Shown here: positions 28,070 through 41,348 of the stretch, piece after piece
How the letters are laid out: the number at the start of each line of letters is the position of its first letter
Numbering within the stretch: the first letter of the stretch is position 1
Source: Mesotaenium endlicherianum
Taxonomy: Eukaryota > Streptophyta > Zygnematophyceae > Zygnematales > Mesotaeniaceae
DNA: 64,000 nt
Reading direction: 5' to 3'
Assembly: GCA_009602735.1 (NCBI GenBank)
Contig: WELA01013572.1
Coordinates: 442,829 to 506,828, forward strand
Notes under the pieces: generated by a model
What the model saw: the letters and a program-made list of their open reading frames with translations, nothing else
What the model was told of the DNA's origin: nothing
Databases searched by the model: none
Program-made: the position numbers and the translations under genes

Positions 28070-28784
28070 CGTAATGAATCAGTATATTGGTTAATATAAT
28101 AATTATTTAAATATAATAGTTAAATAAGTTCAACCTGCTGAACTTTATTAATATTGAGTCTGCTGGACTTTATTATATAATCAATTTAATGACTCAGCCG
28201 TTCGCAGCAGGCTGTAGTCAACTTAGGTCAGCATCTGACACATTCTTTGACAGCCAGCTGACTTCCGTACTCAGTAGCAGCGAACTGCCTAGATATGCAT
28301 CTAAGTGTGGTAAGCTAGATGAATGGCCAGAGGACATCCTTCGGATAGATGGCGATTCGGGATGATGGGAGACGGCGGTGGATTTGGTTGACCGAGGTCC
28401 AACCAACGTGGTTAACTCCCGGGAAGGCGGTGCCATCGCACTGGCCGTTGAACAGTAAACTCATTCCATGTACATATGCTAGGATTGCTCTCAAGTTCGG
28501 CATTTGGAAACGAGGCCAACTCTCTTGTACAACTTACTGAGAGGGATCTGAATCCAAGGCGAGAAGCCATTGATATGCACTGTTTCCTAGCCTTGCTTAT
28601 GTGTGAGTATACTGATTGCACTATTGATGCTAGTTTACTTCTATTTGACTTCCGATATTGTCAATTGCTAGTACGTTGTCTTTTGCTGTTTAATCAGTTA
28701 GCACAAAATACCACAAAGATTACTTGCTAATATTAAGATCTTCATTAATTGTTAATCGTCTTTTTAGTAAGTCGATTCATTTCA
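28070..28784 (+). repeat. 3' LTR of element I
   Basis: Follows a purine-rich tract (AAGTTGGAGGGAT). Ends TTCATTTCA directly before the second CTAAA target duplication. Confidence 0.9.
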
Positions 28785-31700
28785 CTAAAGAGTGCAGCGG
28801 CATTTCACTAAGAAAGCTTAGGAAAATTACTCAACATTTTGAGTAGCTAAAAATTGCTCACAAATGGTGTAGGATGGAAGGTCTTGTCATTACAAACCCG
28901 TAGAAATTTACAGAAGTGAAAATTGATAAGAAACAAAGAAGTTATGCCTATTTATAATTTTTTGCCCTAGTGCTCCTCTCTAGGAGGAAGCTATGGAATT
29001 TCCTAAGTGTTCGTCAAATCGTCCCTTCTAGAATATGAGTGAGTAGGCCACATCAGTCTCATCTGACCTGTCGGGCCGAATTGACGTCTACATACATGCA
29101 TCGACATTACTATAATATTCTATCTTAGGCGCGCTAGGCTAAACCGAAACTTCTAGGTAAATCGACCCAGTCGGCACTCCCCGTCAGCCAAACTTACGTG
29201 AAGGTTCGAGTTCACTCTAACGGGCCAGATCGCTCGACGCTGTCGGTCAATCCGACGATTGCGCTCACCGCGAATCAAGGACAGTCGTCAACCGACCTCA
29301 AAATTAGTTAATCTTTGGAAATTCATAACTCTCTCAATACTTGACCAAAATCGATGAATAATATATCAAAATGACCACAAAAATATATTCTACACTATTA
29401 TGCAATCAAGATATACTTTCAAGGAACTCAAAAATGCACTTTATAAACCTATGACCTTACATCATCCCCCTCTTCAAGATGCGACGTCCTCGACAAATTC
29501 TGTAGATAACGCCTCAACTTACTCTTACAATGAGTGAAGTCGGCCTCTGGCTCCCAAGTGTTGTCGTCCGCATGGTAGCCTTTCCACTTGACCAGATACT
29601 CGTGAACAAATCGTTGACTCGTCGATAGCCGACAATCGCCTCCACTTCATACTCCAATACATCATCGATCTCGACCGGTGGTGGCGGTGTAGGTAGTCGT
29701 CCTGGATGTCCTTCGTTCGGGTCAACGTATGGCCGCAGACAACTGACATGGAACACATCATGGATACGCCAGCCTGAAGGATGTTCCAACTTGTAGGCCA
29801 CTGGATTCACCTGCTTAACCACTACAAAGGGACCTGTAAACCGTGCCCGCAGTTTCCTCTTGCCTGTGAATGGTAGGCTCTTTGTTGACAACTTTGTCAC
29901 TCGCATGGAATGGCACTTCCCTCCTGTGCTTGTTAGCATGCTTAGCCTGTTCCTCCTATGCCTTCCGAATACACGTATTCGCCATATCCCAAGTCTTTGC
30001 CATCTGCTCCATAAAAGCTTGTGTAGTTGGAACTTGGGTCTCCTTGGCCTTCTCTACCAAGATGTTCCCTGGATGATATACTTCTCTCCCATGAACCATA
30101 GCGAATGGTGACTGCTTAGTTGATCCCTGCGTGCTGTTGTTGTAGGCAAACTCCAACCCTAGTAGCTTCTTGTCCCACTCTGAAGGGTCCTCCATAGTGA
30201 AACTCCTGAGCACCTCTTGCAGAGTTCTGTTGAGCCTCTCACTCTGCCCGTCTGTCTGGGGATGATAGGAAGTGCTCATACTCAACTTGGTCCCCATCAA
30301 AGTAAACAATGACCGCCAAAAGTTGCTAGTAAACCTTGGATCCCAATCTGAAACAATCACCTTCGGCAACCCATGTAGCCTGAAAATGTGATTAAATAAT
30401 TGCCGTGCCACATCTGCTGCCGTACAAGTCTCCTTCATGGGAATGAAGTGAGCCATCTTGCTGAGCCGATCAGACACAACCCTAACTGCATCGTGCCCTT
30501 GACCACTCACTGGTAGCGACGTGATGAAGTCCATAGCAATCTGCTCCCAAGGATACTCTGGAATAGACAGGGGTTGCAAGGTACCTCCCTTCTTTTGATT
30601 TGGTGTCTTGTCACGCTGGCACGCATCGCAACTCCTGATCCACTCCTCGATGTTCTTGTCCATGTTTCTCTAATAGTACTCCCACTTTAGCACGCTTGCC
30701 GTATTCTCGCTTCCAAAGTGTCTAGCATATAAGCAATCACGATGCTCCGCAAGTAGTAGGTCGCGTAGCTCGTTGATGTCAGGTACCACCACTCTGTTGG
30801 AATCACCATAATACCAAATGCCGTCCTTCTTCAGCATACTCGCGTTGAACTCAGTTGCTCCACCATCAGCAAACTCTGGGTCCTCCTCATAACCTCTTTG
30901 AAGCTTCTCCTTGAAGTCCATACTCTCCTTGATGATCGAGACAGCTGCAAGGTCACACCTCCTAAATAAAGCGTCTGCAGGGTTGATCTTCCCAGGTAAA
31001 TACTCAATTTTGTGGTCGAACTGTTGCAGAAACTCCATCCACCTTGCCTGTCTTGGTGTCAACGTTGGTTGCGTCATAAACTTCTCCAAGCTCTTGTGGT
31101 CGGTCTTGATGAACACCTTCCAACCGTCCACATTACATCGCCAAATCCTAAAAGCCTGGATAATAGCCAACATCTCTCGCTCGTGTGCTGCATAGTTCTG
31201 CTCCGCAGGACTCAACTTTCTGCTCTCATATGCCACAGGCTGCAATCCTTTGCCCTGGTCCTGGAGAAGAATGGCTCCCACTGCAAAATTTGATGCGTCC
31301 GTGATGATGGTGAAAGGAAGCTCTGGACTTGCAATTGCCAACACAGGTGCCTGTGTCATCAGCTCCTTAATCTTCTCAAAGGCTTGCTGCTCCTTGTCAC
31401 CCCATAGCCACTTCTCCTGCTTCTTCAACATGTCCGTGAGCGGTGCACACACCTTGGCAAATCCTTCAATGAAACGTCGGTAATAATTCGCCATGCCAAG
31501 GAAACTCCTGAGTTGATGAATATCAGCAGGCACCGGCCAATCTCTGACTGCTTGCCCCTTCTTCTGCTCCACCTTGACTCCTTCAGCTCCCACTATGTGT
31601 CCAAGAAACTCAACTTCCTTGAGACAGAAGTCGCACTTGCTCATCTTCCCATATAGCTCTTGATCTCTCAAGACCTCCAACACCTTCCTCAGATGCTCCA

Positions 31701-34700
31701 CATGCTCTTCCAAGGTCTTCGAATAGATCAGGATGTCGTCCAAAAAATACCACCACAAACTGGTCCAAGTAGGGTCTGAAGATACTATTCATGAGTCCCA
31801 TGAATGTAGCAGGTGCATTAGTCAACCCAAAAGGCATGACTGTGAACTCGAACGAACCATAGCGAGTTCAGAAAGCAGTCTTCTGAACATCTCCTTTCGC
31901 AATTCGTACCTGGTGATAGCCACTCCTCAAATCGATCTTCGAGAAATACTTCGCCCCGACAAGCCTGTCAATTAACTCGTTTACTCGTGGAAGTGGGTAC
32001 CTGTTCTTGATAGTGACCTTGTTGAGTGCTCGGTAGTCAACACACATCCTCATAGTCCCATCCTTCTTCTTCACAAATAAGACTGGCGCTGCAAATGGAG
32101 ACTCGCTGGGTCGGATGAATCCCTTCTCCAATAACTCTGTCAGCTGCTTCTTTAACTCATCCAACTCTGCAAACGATTGTTGATAGGCGGGTCTCACTGG
32201 TGGCTTGCTCCCTGGTTCCAACTCGATCTTGTGCTCCATAGCTCTCTGTGGAGGTAATCCTGTAGGTAGCTCCTCAGGAAATACGCACTTGAACTCCTCC
32301 AACAGCGCCTTAATTTGGGCAGGCATCTCAGCAGGCTCCTTCTCTTGAGCAGTTGGGCTCTGCTCCTTCTGAGCAAGGGGATCAGACACCACTACTTGCT
32401 CCTCCGGCGATGTACATTCGCCCAGGCTGTTAGGATTCACGCTTGCTCCATCTAATGACCTGGCCAGGGCCACCGAAACAAGGTATATCTCCTTCACCTG
32501 ATTTGCCCTGCATAGCTTCTTAACTTGCAGGCTCGACAGAAGACAGTTACTTGTGGTCGTATCTACCTCCACCTGTTTCGCTGTCTCCATTCGACCATCA
32601 CGCCCTTGGACTTTCACTTGTCCTGTGCTCCAGTGCACTTGAGGGTTGGCTTTCCTCAGCCATGGTCGGCCCAATATCACCTCATGGTGACCCAACTCTG
32701 CCTGCTCCATAACTTCCTTACTCCGGTGCCCCGCTACTTCCACGTGAATAGCTTCCGTAGGTGCACCACACTTGAGTCTCTGCCCATTTGCCAAAATTGC
32801 CTCCTTAGGCTCATAATGCTTTTGCACAGGGATTCGCCACTGTTTCACCAGCTTCATGTGCACAAAATTTGCACTTGCGCCACTGTCGACCATACACTTC
32901 GCATTATTGCCGTCGACCACTCCTTCCACGATGATAGGCTTGTCAACATCTCGTCTTTTGCTTCTCGGCAGGCTCCTGGGGATAACCTCCTTGTGAGTTC
33001 TCGTCTTCACGCCAGTAGACACCCCAGAACGACTTACTGGCGTCCTCCTTTTTCCTGCTGTTGAGGTTGCTTCGCCTTCACATGACAGTCTCGAGCCAGA
33101 TGTCCAAGCTTGCCGCAATTATAGCAAGGTCCTCTCGGCTTGAAATTCTCCTGCCTGCGCTGGTACTGCAGAAGTCCCAACTCCATGGGTACTGGACCTT
33201 GTCCACTCGTGCTTGGCGCTTGAGGTCCAAAATGTCGATAGCCTCCAAAGTTGTGGCTGCCCCACTGCCTCTGACTATACTCCACAGCGTCGACCCTCGT
33301 TGCCAATGCCATCATTTCTCCAAGACTGGTAGGGTCCTTGAGTGCCACTTCCTTGGCCACGGTTGGCTTGAGTCCCCTCTTGAACTTGTCCATCATCTCC
33401 GACTCGTGCATGGATGGACATTGAAGCACCAGCTCGTTGAAGCGCGATACATACTCTTGAACGCTTCCTCGTTGACGAAGGCGCACCAATAGATCTCGAG
33501 CGGTAGCCTCGGGTGCAGTAGGTTGAAATTGCCTCTTCAAGCCTTCAAAGAGCTGATCAACAGTAGCAGAAGCTCCAGACAGCTGCTCTTCTCGTTCATA
33601 CCAAGCTCCAGCACTCTTCTGTAGCAAAGTTATGACAAAGGCGACTTGCCTGTCGGGCGCGAGCGCAGAATACTCCATAAACTTCTTTACTCCAAAAATC
33701 CACTGATGAACAAGCGGCGATCCACGCTCTCCAGTATAAACTTCAGGCTTAGGCGCACGCACTCCCGATGCGGGTGGAATAACTAGTTGCACCACTGGGT
33801 TAACATGAATTGGTGGCACAACAAGTGTAGGTGCCGAACTCGTTGAAGCGGTGTTCCCCACAACAACTTGCACCATTCTCTCCACCTCCGCGCGCATATT
33901 TTGTTGAAATTGGGTGTGAACTTCTCCTCCAATTGCATTCGCCATTTGCCTTAGCATCGCCTGCATCTCTTGTTGTTCTCTGGTCATTGTTGGTGCTGCC
34001 TGCTGCCCCGCGCCCTCAACGTGCTCGATATGTTCGCCTCCTCCAGCTGCCGGTTGCCTATTCTGAACCCGTACCTATTCTGAAGCAGTAGCAGATACAA
34101 CAGCTAGAGAGGCTGCAGATGAGGCAGCTGCTATAGCCGCAGTCGCAGCACAGCAAGCTGAGGAGGAGAGGCCAGATTAGAAGCTGAACAAGTAGCAAAG
34201 GCCGCTGAAGATACAGAAAGGAGGGAAGGACAGCCAGCTGACGAGCGCACTGTTGAAGAACTTATGGCATCAAGGGCCAATGTTCTGAACCCACCTCCTG
34301 CTGTACAACTCAATGTACCCCTAGGTCAAATACGTGACCGGCTGAATGCGGCAGGAATTGCTGCTGCAGGAGCGAGAGGGACTGTTGAGGACACTACTCA
34401 GCGAGTAGATGCCAATGCTGCTGCTGCATTTGCTAATCTACCACCCCAGAGTGTAGACTTGGGAGCATTGTTCGTCCAGATGCAGTCGCAAATGGCGACC
34501 ATGTATCAGTCCCAGCAGAAGGACAAAAGAATCATAATGTCCCCACTGCCGGACAAAGACCAACTGGGGTCTCAAACCACTAGTGGTGGTGGCCGAGGGC
34601 CTAGTAAGCCCAAGCCGAAACCTCCCCAGGAATATGATCCTGAGGGAAATAGAAAATATTACTTGATCAAGTTTCTCGCGGATGTTGAGCAGTGGCTGGA

Positions 34701-37700
34701 GAACTACCCAGAACTGCAAGATCACGAGAAGGTCAGGCACACCGGTGCGACACTAAAAGGCAGTGCCGCAGACTGGTGGCTTTACTGGAAAGGAGAGCGT
34801 AAGGCTCGGCAACTCGATGACCCTACGTGGGTAGAGTTTGTCGACAAGTTGCATGAGAAGTTTGATGTCATCAACCAGCAGGAGAAAGCTATTTATGCGA
34901 TGATCTCCCTGACACTGAAGCAGACCACTTCAGTTGCTGAGTTTGCTCAAAAGTTCCAAGAGAACATGATGAAGCAGCCAGATTTGCCAGAACGGTATAG
35001 GATAGCATACTTCAGGTATGGCTTGAAATCTGAGGTCTCTGATCATTGTGCTGAGAAAAAGTATGAGAAACTGGCTGACTTGATCCAGGATGCGGATGCC
35101 TGGGATTAGCAGCAGTTCAATCACAAGCGCCAGAGTAATGCTTTGGTGTCTAAGGTTATCAAAAAGCCCCACGGTTCCTACAATGCAATTGAAGGAGACC
35201 AGGCTGAGGATGATCAGGGTGATGGATATGAGTGAGTATAATGCCATACAGTCTAGAGGTAGAGGTGGTTTCTCTCGAGGCGGCTATGGAAGAGGTGGTG
35301 GTAGGACTAAGCCGAGACCAGCCTCAGCAAAATCCACTTGCTACCATTGTCAGCAGTTGGGCCACTACAGAGAACAGTGTCCAGTCAAGCACCTTCCGAA
35401 GGTCGAGAGAAAAGACCAGCCTTTAAAAGACAGCAACAGTCAGTAATCCAGTCTACTGACTGTGAGGATGCTAGAGATAGTGAGTCGTCACTAGCTGCCC
35501 TCGTAGCAAGTATTATGGGTCCTGCTGAACTGGATTCACTATGCATGCCTGACAACCAGATAAAGGAGACCATCAGCAATATAGACGTCCAGAGAGTGCA
35601 CACTCTGGATGCTCTTGTTCCACCTGATGTCCAACATTTCTTTGCTACGTCAGGAGAACAATGCGAAAGTCAGGAAAAGACAGTCCCCCCTATCCTACTG
35701 CATTGCATGATTGCAGGTAGGAAGGTGAGGGCATTTGTTGACGGAGGGGCGTCACATACTTTTATCCACAAGGACTTAGTTAAGCGGCTAAGGCTGCCTA
35801 CTGTCACCCAAGGGAATAGAAAAATATTCCTTGGAGATGCCTCAAGTATCCCGGGAGGAGTTATAACCAAGCCTATTGAGGTCCAGTTAGGTTCTGGCAT
35901 TGCAGTTCTAACTGAAACGCTTACATTTGAGGTACTCAACACTGGCTTTTATGATCTCGTGCTAGGCAGGTCCTGGCTTAATAGACATCAAGCTGAAGTG
36001 TGTTGGAGCAGAGGTACAGTTAAAGTGAGAGGAGCCAGTGATGGGCAGACTGACTTGGCACCCACCAGTGCTCTTCCTCTTGTCCTGTGTGGATGGCAAA
36101 TGAAGGAAAAGAAGAGGCTTCCAGAAGGATGCAAGTTGCTGAATGCAATGGAGTTCGTCAAAAGCTGGAACCAGAAGGAAGACAGAATGTTCTGTCTGCT
36201 GCTAAGAGAGGTACCTCCTCAACCTGAAGAAGTGGTTGAGAAAAAGGTACACCCTCCGGAGCACCCTACTGCTGCAAACATTGTTGCTCAGTACACGGAT
36301 GTGTTTAATATGCCTCCAGGACTACCCCCTAAGCGGGAAGTAGATCATAGGATTGATTTATTACCTGGTAGTCAGCCACCCTGGCAACGCACGTATGGCT
36401 TGTCTTATGTGGAGAGCGAGGAGTTGAAAACACAGATTGCAGAGCTTGAGGAAACTGGTTATATTTCTCCCAGTAAATCACCGTACGGCGCACCCATCCT
36501 ATCTGTTAAGAAAAAGGATGGCAGTATGCGGATGTGTGTGGATTACAGAGCCCTGAACAGAATTACAGTAAAGAACAAGTATGCTTTATCCAGAATCGAG
36601 GACTTGCTTGATACCCTGTCTGGTGCTAAGGTGTTCAGTAAGATAGATCTCAAGAGTGGTTATCATCAAATCAGAATTGCTGAGGGGGATGAACACAAGA
36701 CTGCTTTCCGCACACGTTATGGACACTATGAGTTCAAGGTGATGCCATTAGGACTGACTAATACTCCTGCTACCTTCATGGGTGCTATGAATGACATTTT
36801 CAGACCTTATTTGGATAAGTTTGTGCAAGTTTTCCTGGATGATATTTTAATTTTCTCTAAAGATGAAGCTCAGCACACTGAACACTTAAAGACAGTCCTG
36901 GACACTCTAAGAACGAATCACTTATATGCTAAAATGAGCAAGTGTGATTTCTTTAAGGAAAGTATTGAATTCTTAGGCCACGTTGTCAGTAAAGAGGGCA
37001 TCAGTGTGGATCCTAAGAAAGTCCAGACCATAAGGGACTGGCCAGTACCACAGTCTGTCTCTGAAGTTAGATCCTTCCTCGGGTTGGCTAACTACTATAG
37101 GAGATTTATTGAGAATTATTCCACAAAGGCCAGTAAACTGACTGACCTTACTAAGAAAGACATCGGGTATGTGTGGGGGGAAGAGCAGCAGGCTGCCTTC
37201 CAGACCCTTAAAGATGCCCTTTGTTCTGCCCCAGTGCTAGCCGTGTATGACCCCAGCAAACCGGTGCAGGTGGTTACTGATGCCTCTGACTTTGCCATGG
37301 GTGCTATTTTGTTGCAGCCTGCTGACAAAACCACAAAGGATGGTAAGGTACGGCAGGAGTGGCATCCTGTGTTGTATGAGTTTATGAAATTTAATCCAGC
37401 GGAGATTAATTACTCAGTGCATGATAAAAAGCTGCTAGCTATCATTCATGTACTCAAACAATGGAGAGCATACTTAAATGGTAATGCTTTTAAGGTGATT
37501 ACAGATCATCTAGCTCTGACTCACTTTCAGAAGAAGTCCAAGTTGTCGAGAAGGGAGAACCACTGTAGCCAGATGCTGGAGCAGTTCCAAGTCCAGATCG
37601 ACTACAAACCAGGGAAGTTGAATCCTGCTGATGCCCTCTCTAGAAGACCTGACTTGCAAGAAAGGAACTTTAGTCAGCATGATGTAGATAAAGTCCTGTG

Positions 37701-39116
37701 TGCACTCACTTCACTAAAGGTGAAAAAGTCCTTCCTTGAACAACTTAGGAAAGCCTACCTTTCTGACCCAACATTTGAGCCCAGCCCCACTATTGGTGTG
37801 TGTCGTGCTACTGCACTCGGGTACCGGCTTAATGCAAGGGTCTGGGTGAATGAAACCACTTCAGGTAGGCTGAAGCTGGTCATTCCTAACGACTTGGAAA
37901 TAAGGTCTCTCTTACTGAGTCAAGCTCATGACAGTCTCCTGGGTGGACATTTGGGGCAGGCCAAAACTGTTGGCAAACTGGCAAAACATTATCATTGAGA
38001 GGGGTTAGCCCGGAAGGTCTTGAAATATGTCAAGTCCTGTGACCAGTGTCAGAGAAATAAGTCTCGGCACACACCACCCGGAGGTCCCTTGCAACCGCTG
38101 CCCATCCCAGCTGGACGCTGGGAAACTATATCCATGGACTGGGTGGTCTCACCACCAAGAACTGCCAATGGGCATGATTCAATACTGGTAGTCGTGGATA
38201 AATTGACAAAAATGGTCATTTTTATCCCCACAACTGTCAAAGTGACTGCACTCGAGACAGCGAGACAGTTCTACAACCATGTCGTATGCCAACATGGGCT
38301 CCCTTCTAATATCATCTCAGACAGAGACTCAAAATTCACCTCTAAGTTCTGGAGAGCTTTAATGGGGTTAATGGGAGTCAAACAGCTGCTCAGCACAGCA
38401 AACCACCCTCAGACTGATGGGCAGACTGAAAGAACTAACCGAGTTCTGCAGGAGGTGCTGAGAGCATATATTAACCAAAAACAAGATAATTGGGATGACC
38501 TGTTGCCTCAAATTCAATTTGCGGTCAACAGTGCGGTGCACACGTTAACGGGCAAGACTCCTTTTGAAGTCAGCCTGGGTAGAGTTCTTAAGTCTCCTTT
38601 AGATGTACTGGGGGAGTCTTTAACTTGCCCTGAAGGGATTAACAACCCGGTCTCCCTCCAGTTAACTCAGGAGTTTGCTGACACCCTGTCAGAAGTCCAA
38701 CGAAACCTGCACACGGCCCAAGAAAATCAACAAAAATACGCTAATCAAACCCGTCGGGAACTGACATTTTCCAAGGGGGATTTAGTCAAACTGCATCCTC
38801 AGCACCTGTACCTCCCTGGTGTGGTCAAGAAAAAGCTTGGCCCTGTCTGGGTCGGTCCATATTCGGTGGTCCGTCGTGTCGGTCAGAATGCTTACAAACT
38901 GAACATGTCAGCTGAATACAAGGGGCACCCGGTCTTTAATGTCTCCTTCCTGGAACCGTACATCAAAGGTGATACACTGTTCACAGGTCGGTTACCTGTC
39001 CAACCGGGACCGGTCCCCGCTGTCCGGGACGGCGACCCTGAGGAATATGAGGTCGATGAGATTTTAGACGCTCGCTCGGTCCGTCGATCGTCTAAATATG
39101 TCATGAAATACCTCAT

Positions 39117-39341
39117 NNNNNNNNNNNNNNNNNNNNNNNNNNNNNNNNNNNNNNNNNNNNNNNNNNNNNNNNNNNNNNNNNNNNNNNNNNNNNNNNNNNN
39201 NNNNNNNNNNNNNNNNNNNNNNNNNNNNNNNNNNNNNNNNNNNNNNNNNNNNNNNNNNNNNNNNNNNNNNNNNNNNNNNNNNNNNNNNNNNNNNNNNNNN
39301 NNNNNNNNNNNNNNNNNNNNNNNNNNNNNNNNNNNNNNNNN
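39117..39341. other. assembly gap (225 N)
   Basis: A run of N that hides the end of the chromodomain and the start of the pol-to-ORF3 spacer of element III. Confidence 1.
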
Positions 39342-39598
39342 GACAGTTAGTGACAGTTGTGACAGGCAGCCCACCTTTAAAATTAAGTTGGAGGGAGTAG
39401 TAGTCTTTGATCACCATATTACACACTCAACCTGCGCTCACACTCACTTGCTCTCTAACTCAATTTTTCCTTATATTCACTCACACCAGGTATTCCACAC
39501 CAGGAACTCTCCCGATCGCGTCCCTCTTCATCAAGGGCACTCAGTAGCGGCAAAATATAATGACTTCACTAACTGCATTGTGTTTATGATTGAGCAGG

Positions 39599-41263
39599 AT
39601 GACTCAAAAGTCGGAACTCAAGAGGAAGAGAAGGGCGGAAGAGGCACATGCAGAATACTTGCAATTCCGTAGAGACATCGAATCATCTTCCATCACCGCT
39701 CGGAAATCACAACGACTCCAACAACAGCGGGAGGCACAGAAGAAGAAGGAGGAGGAGGAACAGGCCAGAAGACTGAGGCAGGAAGAAATGGATAGAAAAG
39801 TTGCAGAGGAGGCCAAGAAAGCAGAGGAGGAGAGGCAAGCTGAGGAGAAGCGGAAGCAGCAGGCTGATGAAGAAGAACAGAGGAGAATCAGCAGCTACCG
39901 CTACACAGTGCTGGGCAAGGGCTTTGATCTACTGGAGGAGGCCTTCAAGTATGCCCAGAGAAGTCGCAGTGAGTCGCAGAAGGAAATCCTCCAGAAGGAA
40001 GGGGAGACATCCGAAAACTTTGACAAGTATATAGAGGTCGGCACAGGGCTCCTCCTCTACCACGATTACGCCAGGATGGTAGGATATACAATCGGAGAGG
40101 CCAAGGCAATGGCCCAGGTGAACGAAGCAGGAGCTGTCTCGATTCCTGGTATCTGGGGGGCAGATAGGGTCATCAGGATGATCCCCATGGACGCGGACAG
40201 CTTCAAGGACTCAACACCCCATAACAGGTTCAAGGCCATGTACAATGAGGTGGAGAGGAGGAGCTGGGAATTCTTGGCCAGAGAAACCAGTCAGCTGGAC
40301 TTTGCAGGGCACTGGTACCCTTGTACTCTCAAAAAGACAGACGCTGCCTTCTTCCAAAAGCCCACTGATTGGCGGTGGATGACCATCAACATGAGGGACC
40401 AGCAGAATGACAGGGCGACGGATGAGGATTTCCTGACAGACCTAAAGGGGAACATAGTATTGCCCCCTCACATTGCGGCTTGGGACCCAAGATTGGATGG
40501 AGTCAGAGACTGCATGAGCCAAGAGATGCAGGGGGACAGAAGCAGGGCCCGAGAGTCATTCTCCAAAGGGAAGCACGCTTATGCCAAATGGGCAAGTAAG
40601 CAGGGGGAAAAGGACCTCTATGCGGTCCGGACTCAGCAGCCCCCACCAGCACCCAAAAGGGGAAGGTCAGTAGGATATTCTTTTTCTCGGGAAGAGCTGG
40701 AGCAGCTGACAGAAGAGACCCCAGAAGTCTCAGAGGAACCCGGGGATGGAGAGGAGGAGGAGTCAGAGGAAGACAAGGAGGAAGGCGAGGAGGAGGACAC
40801 TAGCCCCGCCGTGATCCTGACGCCTGCCACATCCCCTATAAGGGAGAAGACGACGTTGGCCATGCAGCAACTCGTTGAAGAGGAGGATATCACTTGGCTG
40901 GGGACTGCCAGAGGACAGACCCCATCTCCAGGCAAGGAGACCCAGTCAGACAGAGCAGACAGGAGGGCTGCTCGGGAGATAGCCAGAGGCCTGCCAGCAT
41001 CTCCCTCGCAGAAAGGGCATGTAGCCTTGGCTCATGTCATGCAACATCCTTCTGGGATGCCGATATACGTACCTGTCAGTTTGAGGGCTGCCCAAGAGAA
41101 GGCTGCCTCCCTCCAGACTGTGCAGGAGGAAACAGCCCAGTTACTGTGTTCTCCACGGGGTCCTTACACGGAACCTCCCTCTCTGACAGGCTTCAGAAGA
41201 CCCCAAGAGAGGAGGAGGTCTGGCTCCCCTGAGTATAGAGCCTCAGGGTCATCTCCCTCCTAA
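39599..41263 (+). mobile_element. accessory ORF (about 554 codons) of element III
   Basis: Long uninterrupted ORF on the same strand as pol, after the chromodomain and 85 bases before the 3' LTR. Residues about 5-105 are a Lys/Glu/Arg-rich predicted coiled-coil. The central part has conserved Trp/Tyr-rich text (FAGHWYPCTLKKTD, FFQKPTDWRWMTINMRDQQN, AAWDPRLDGVRDCM). It is followed by an acidic block (EEPGDGEEEESEEDKEEGEE) and a Ser/Pro/Arg-rich tail. I see no signal peptide, furin site or membrane segment, so it does not look like an envelope gene despite sitting in the env position. Conserved in element I, hence a family trait. Confidence 0.75.
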
Positions 41264-41348
41264 TGGCAGTAGGATGGGGACGGAAGGGACAGCACGCTGT
41301 TATTTGTGTTAGTGTTGTCGAGGCGACGACATGATAAGTTGGAGGGAT

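Larger units (their letters stand above)
19189..28784 (+). mobile_element. element I: Ty3/gypsy chromovirus with extra ORF
   Basis: The 5' LTR 19189-19907 (719 bp) and 3' LTR 28070-28784 (715 bp) are flanked by 5-bp duplications CTAAA at 19184-19188 and 28785-28789. Primer-binding site 19909-19922 (TGGTATCGGAGCAG); polypurine tract just before 28070. Parts: gag from 19933 with zinc knuckle CVHCQQPGHFREQC near 21.3 kb, protease near 21.7 kb, reverse transcriptase about 22.5-22.9 kb ([10 protein letters not shown]), RNase H near 23.3 kb, integrase about 23.9-24.5 kb, chromodomain about 25.0-25.2 kb, then an additional ORF. The two LTRs differ at about 15 places in their first 190 bases by eye, so the insertion is not recent. 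The element is broken, with roughly six or more breaks plus a solo-LTR insertion. Confidence 0.9.
19117..34077 (-). mobile_element. element II: Ty3/gypsy chromovirus, split and 5'-truncated
   Basis: Minus-strand chromovirus fossil. The left (3') LTR is in two halves, 19117-19188 and 28790-29461, together 744 bp, exactly the length of the solo LTR elsewhere in the nest. Ends are TG...CA, and a purine-rich tract precedes the LTR at about 29462-29478. Parts, read right to left: gag with zinc knuckle ([14 protein letters not shown]) at about 33.0-34.0 kb, protease ([10 protein letters not shown]) near 32.9 kb, reverse transcriptase about 31.7-32.2 kb, RNase H near 31.3 kb, integrase about 29.9-30.7 kb, and a chromodomain (YLVKWKGYHADDNTWEP) near 29.5 kb. 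The right LTR is missing. The element is broken, with roughly five breaks besides the insertion. Confidence 0.85.

Noticed and set aside
39599-41263. Envelope gene in the chromovirus
   Set aside because: Position fits, but there is no signal peptide, cleavage site or membrane helix; the product is charged and coiled-coil.
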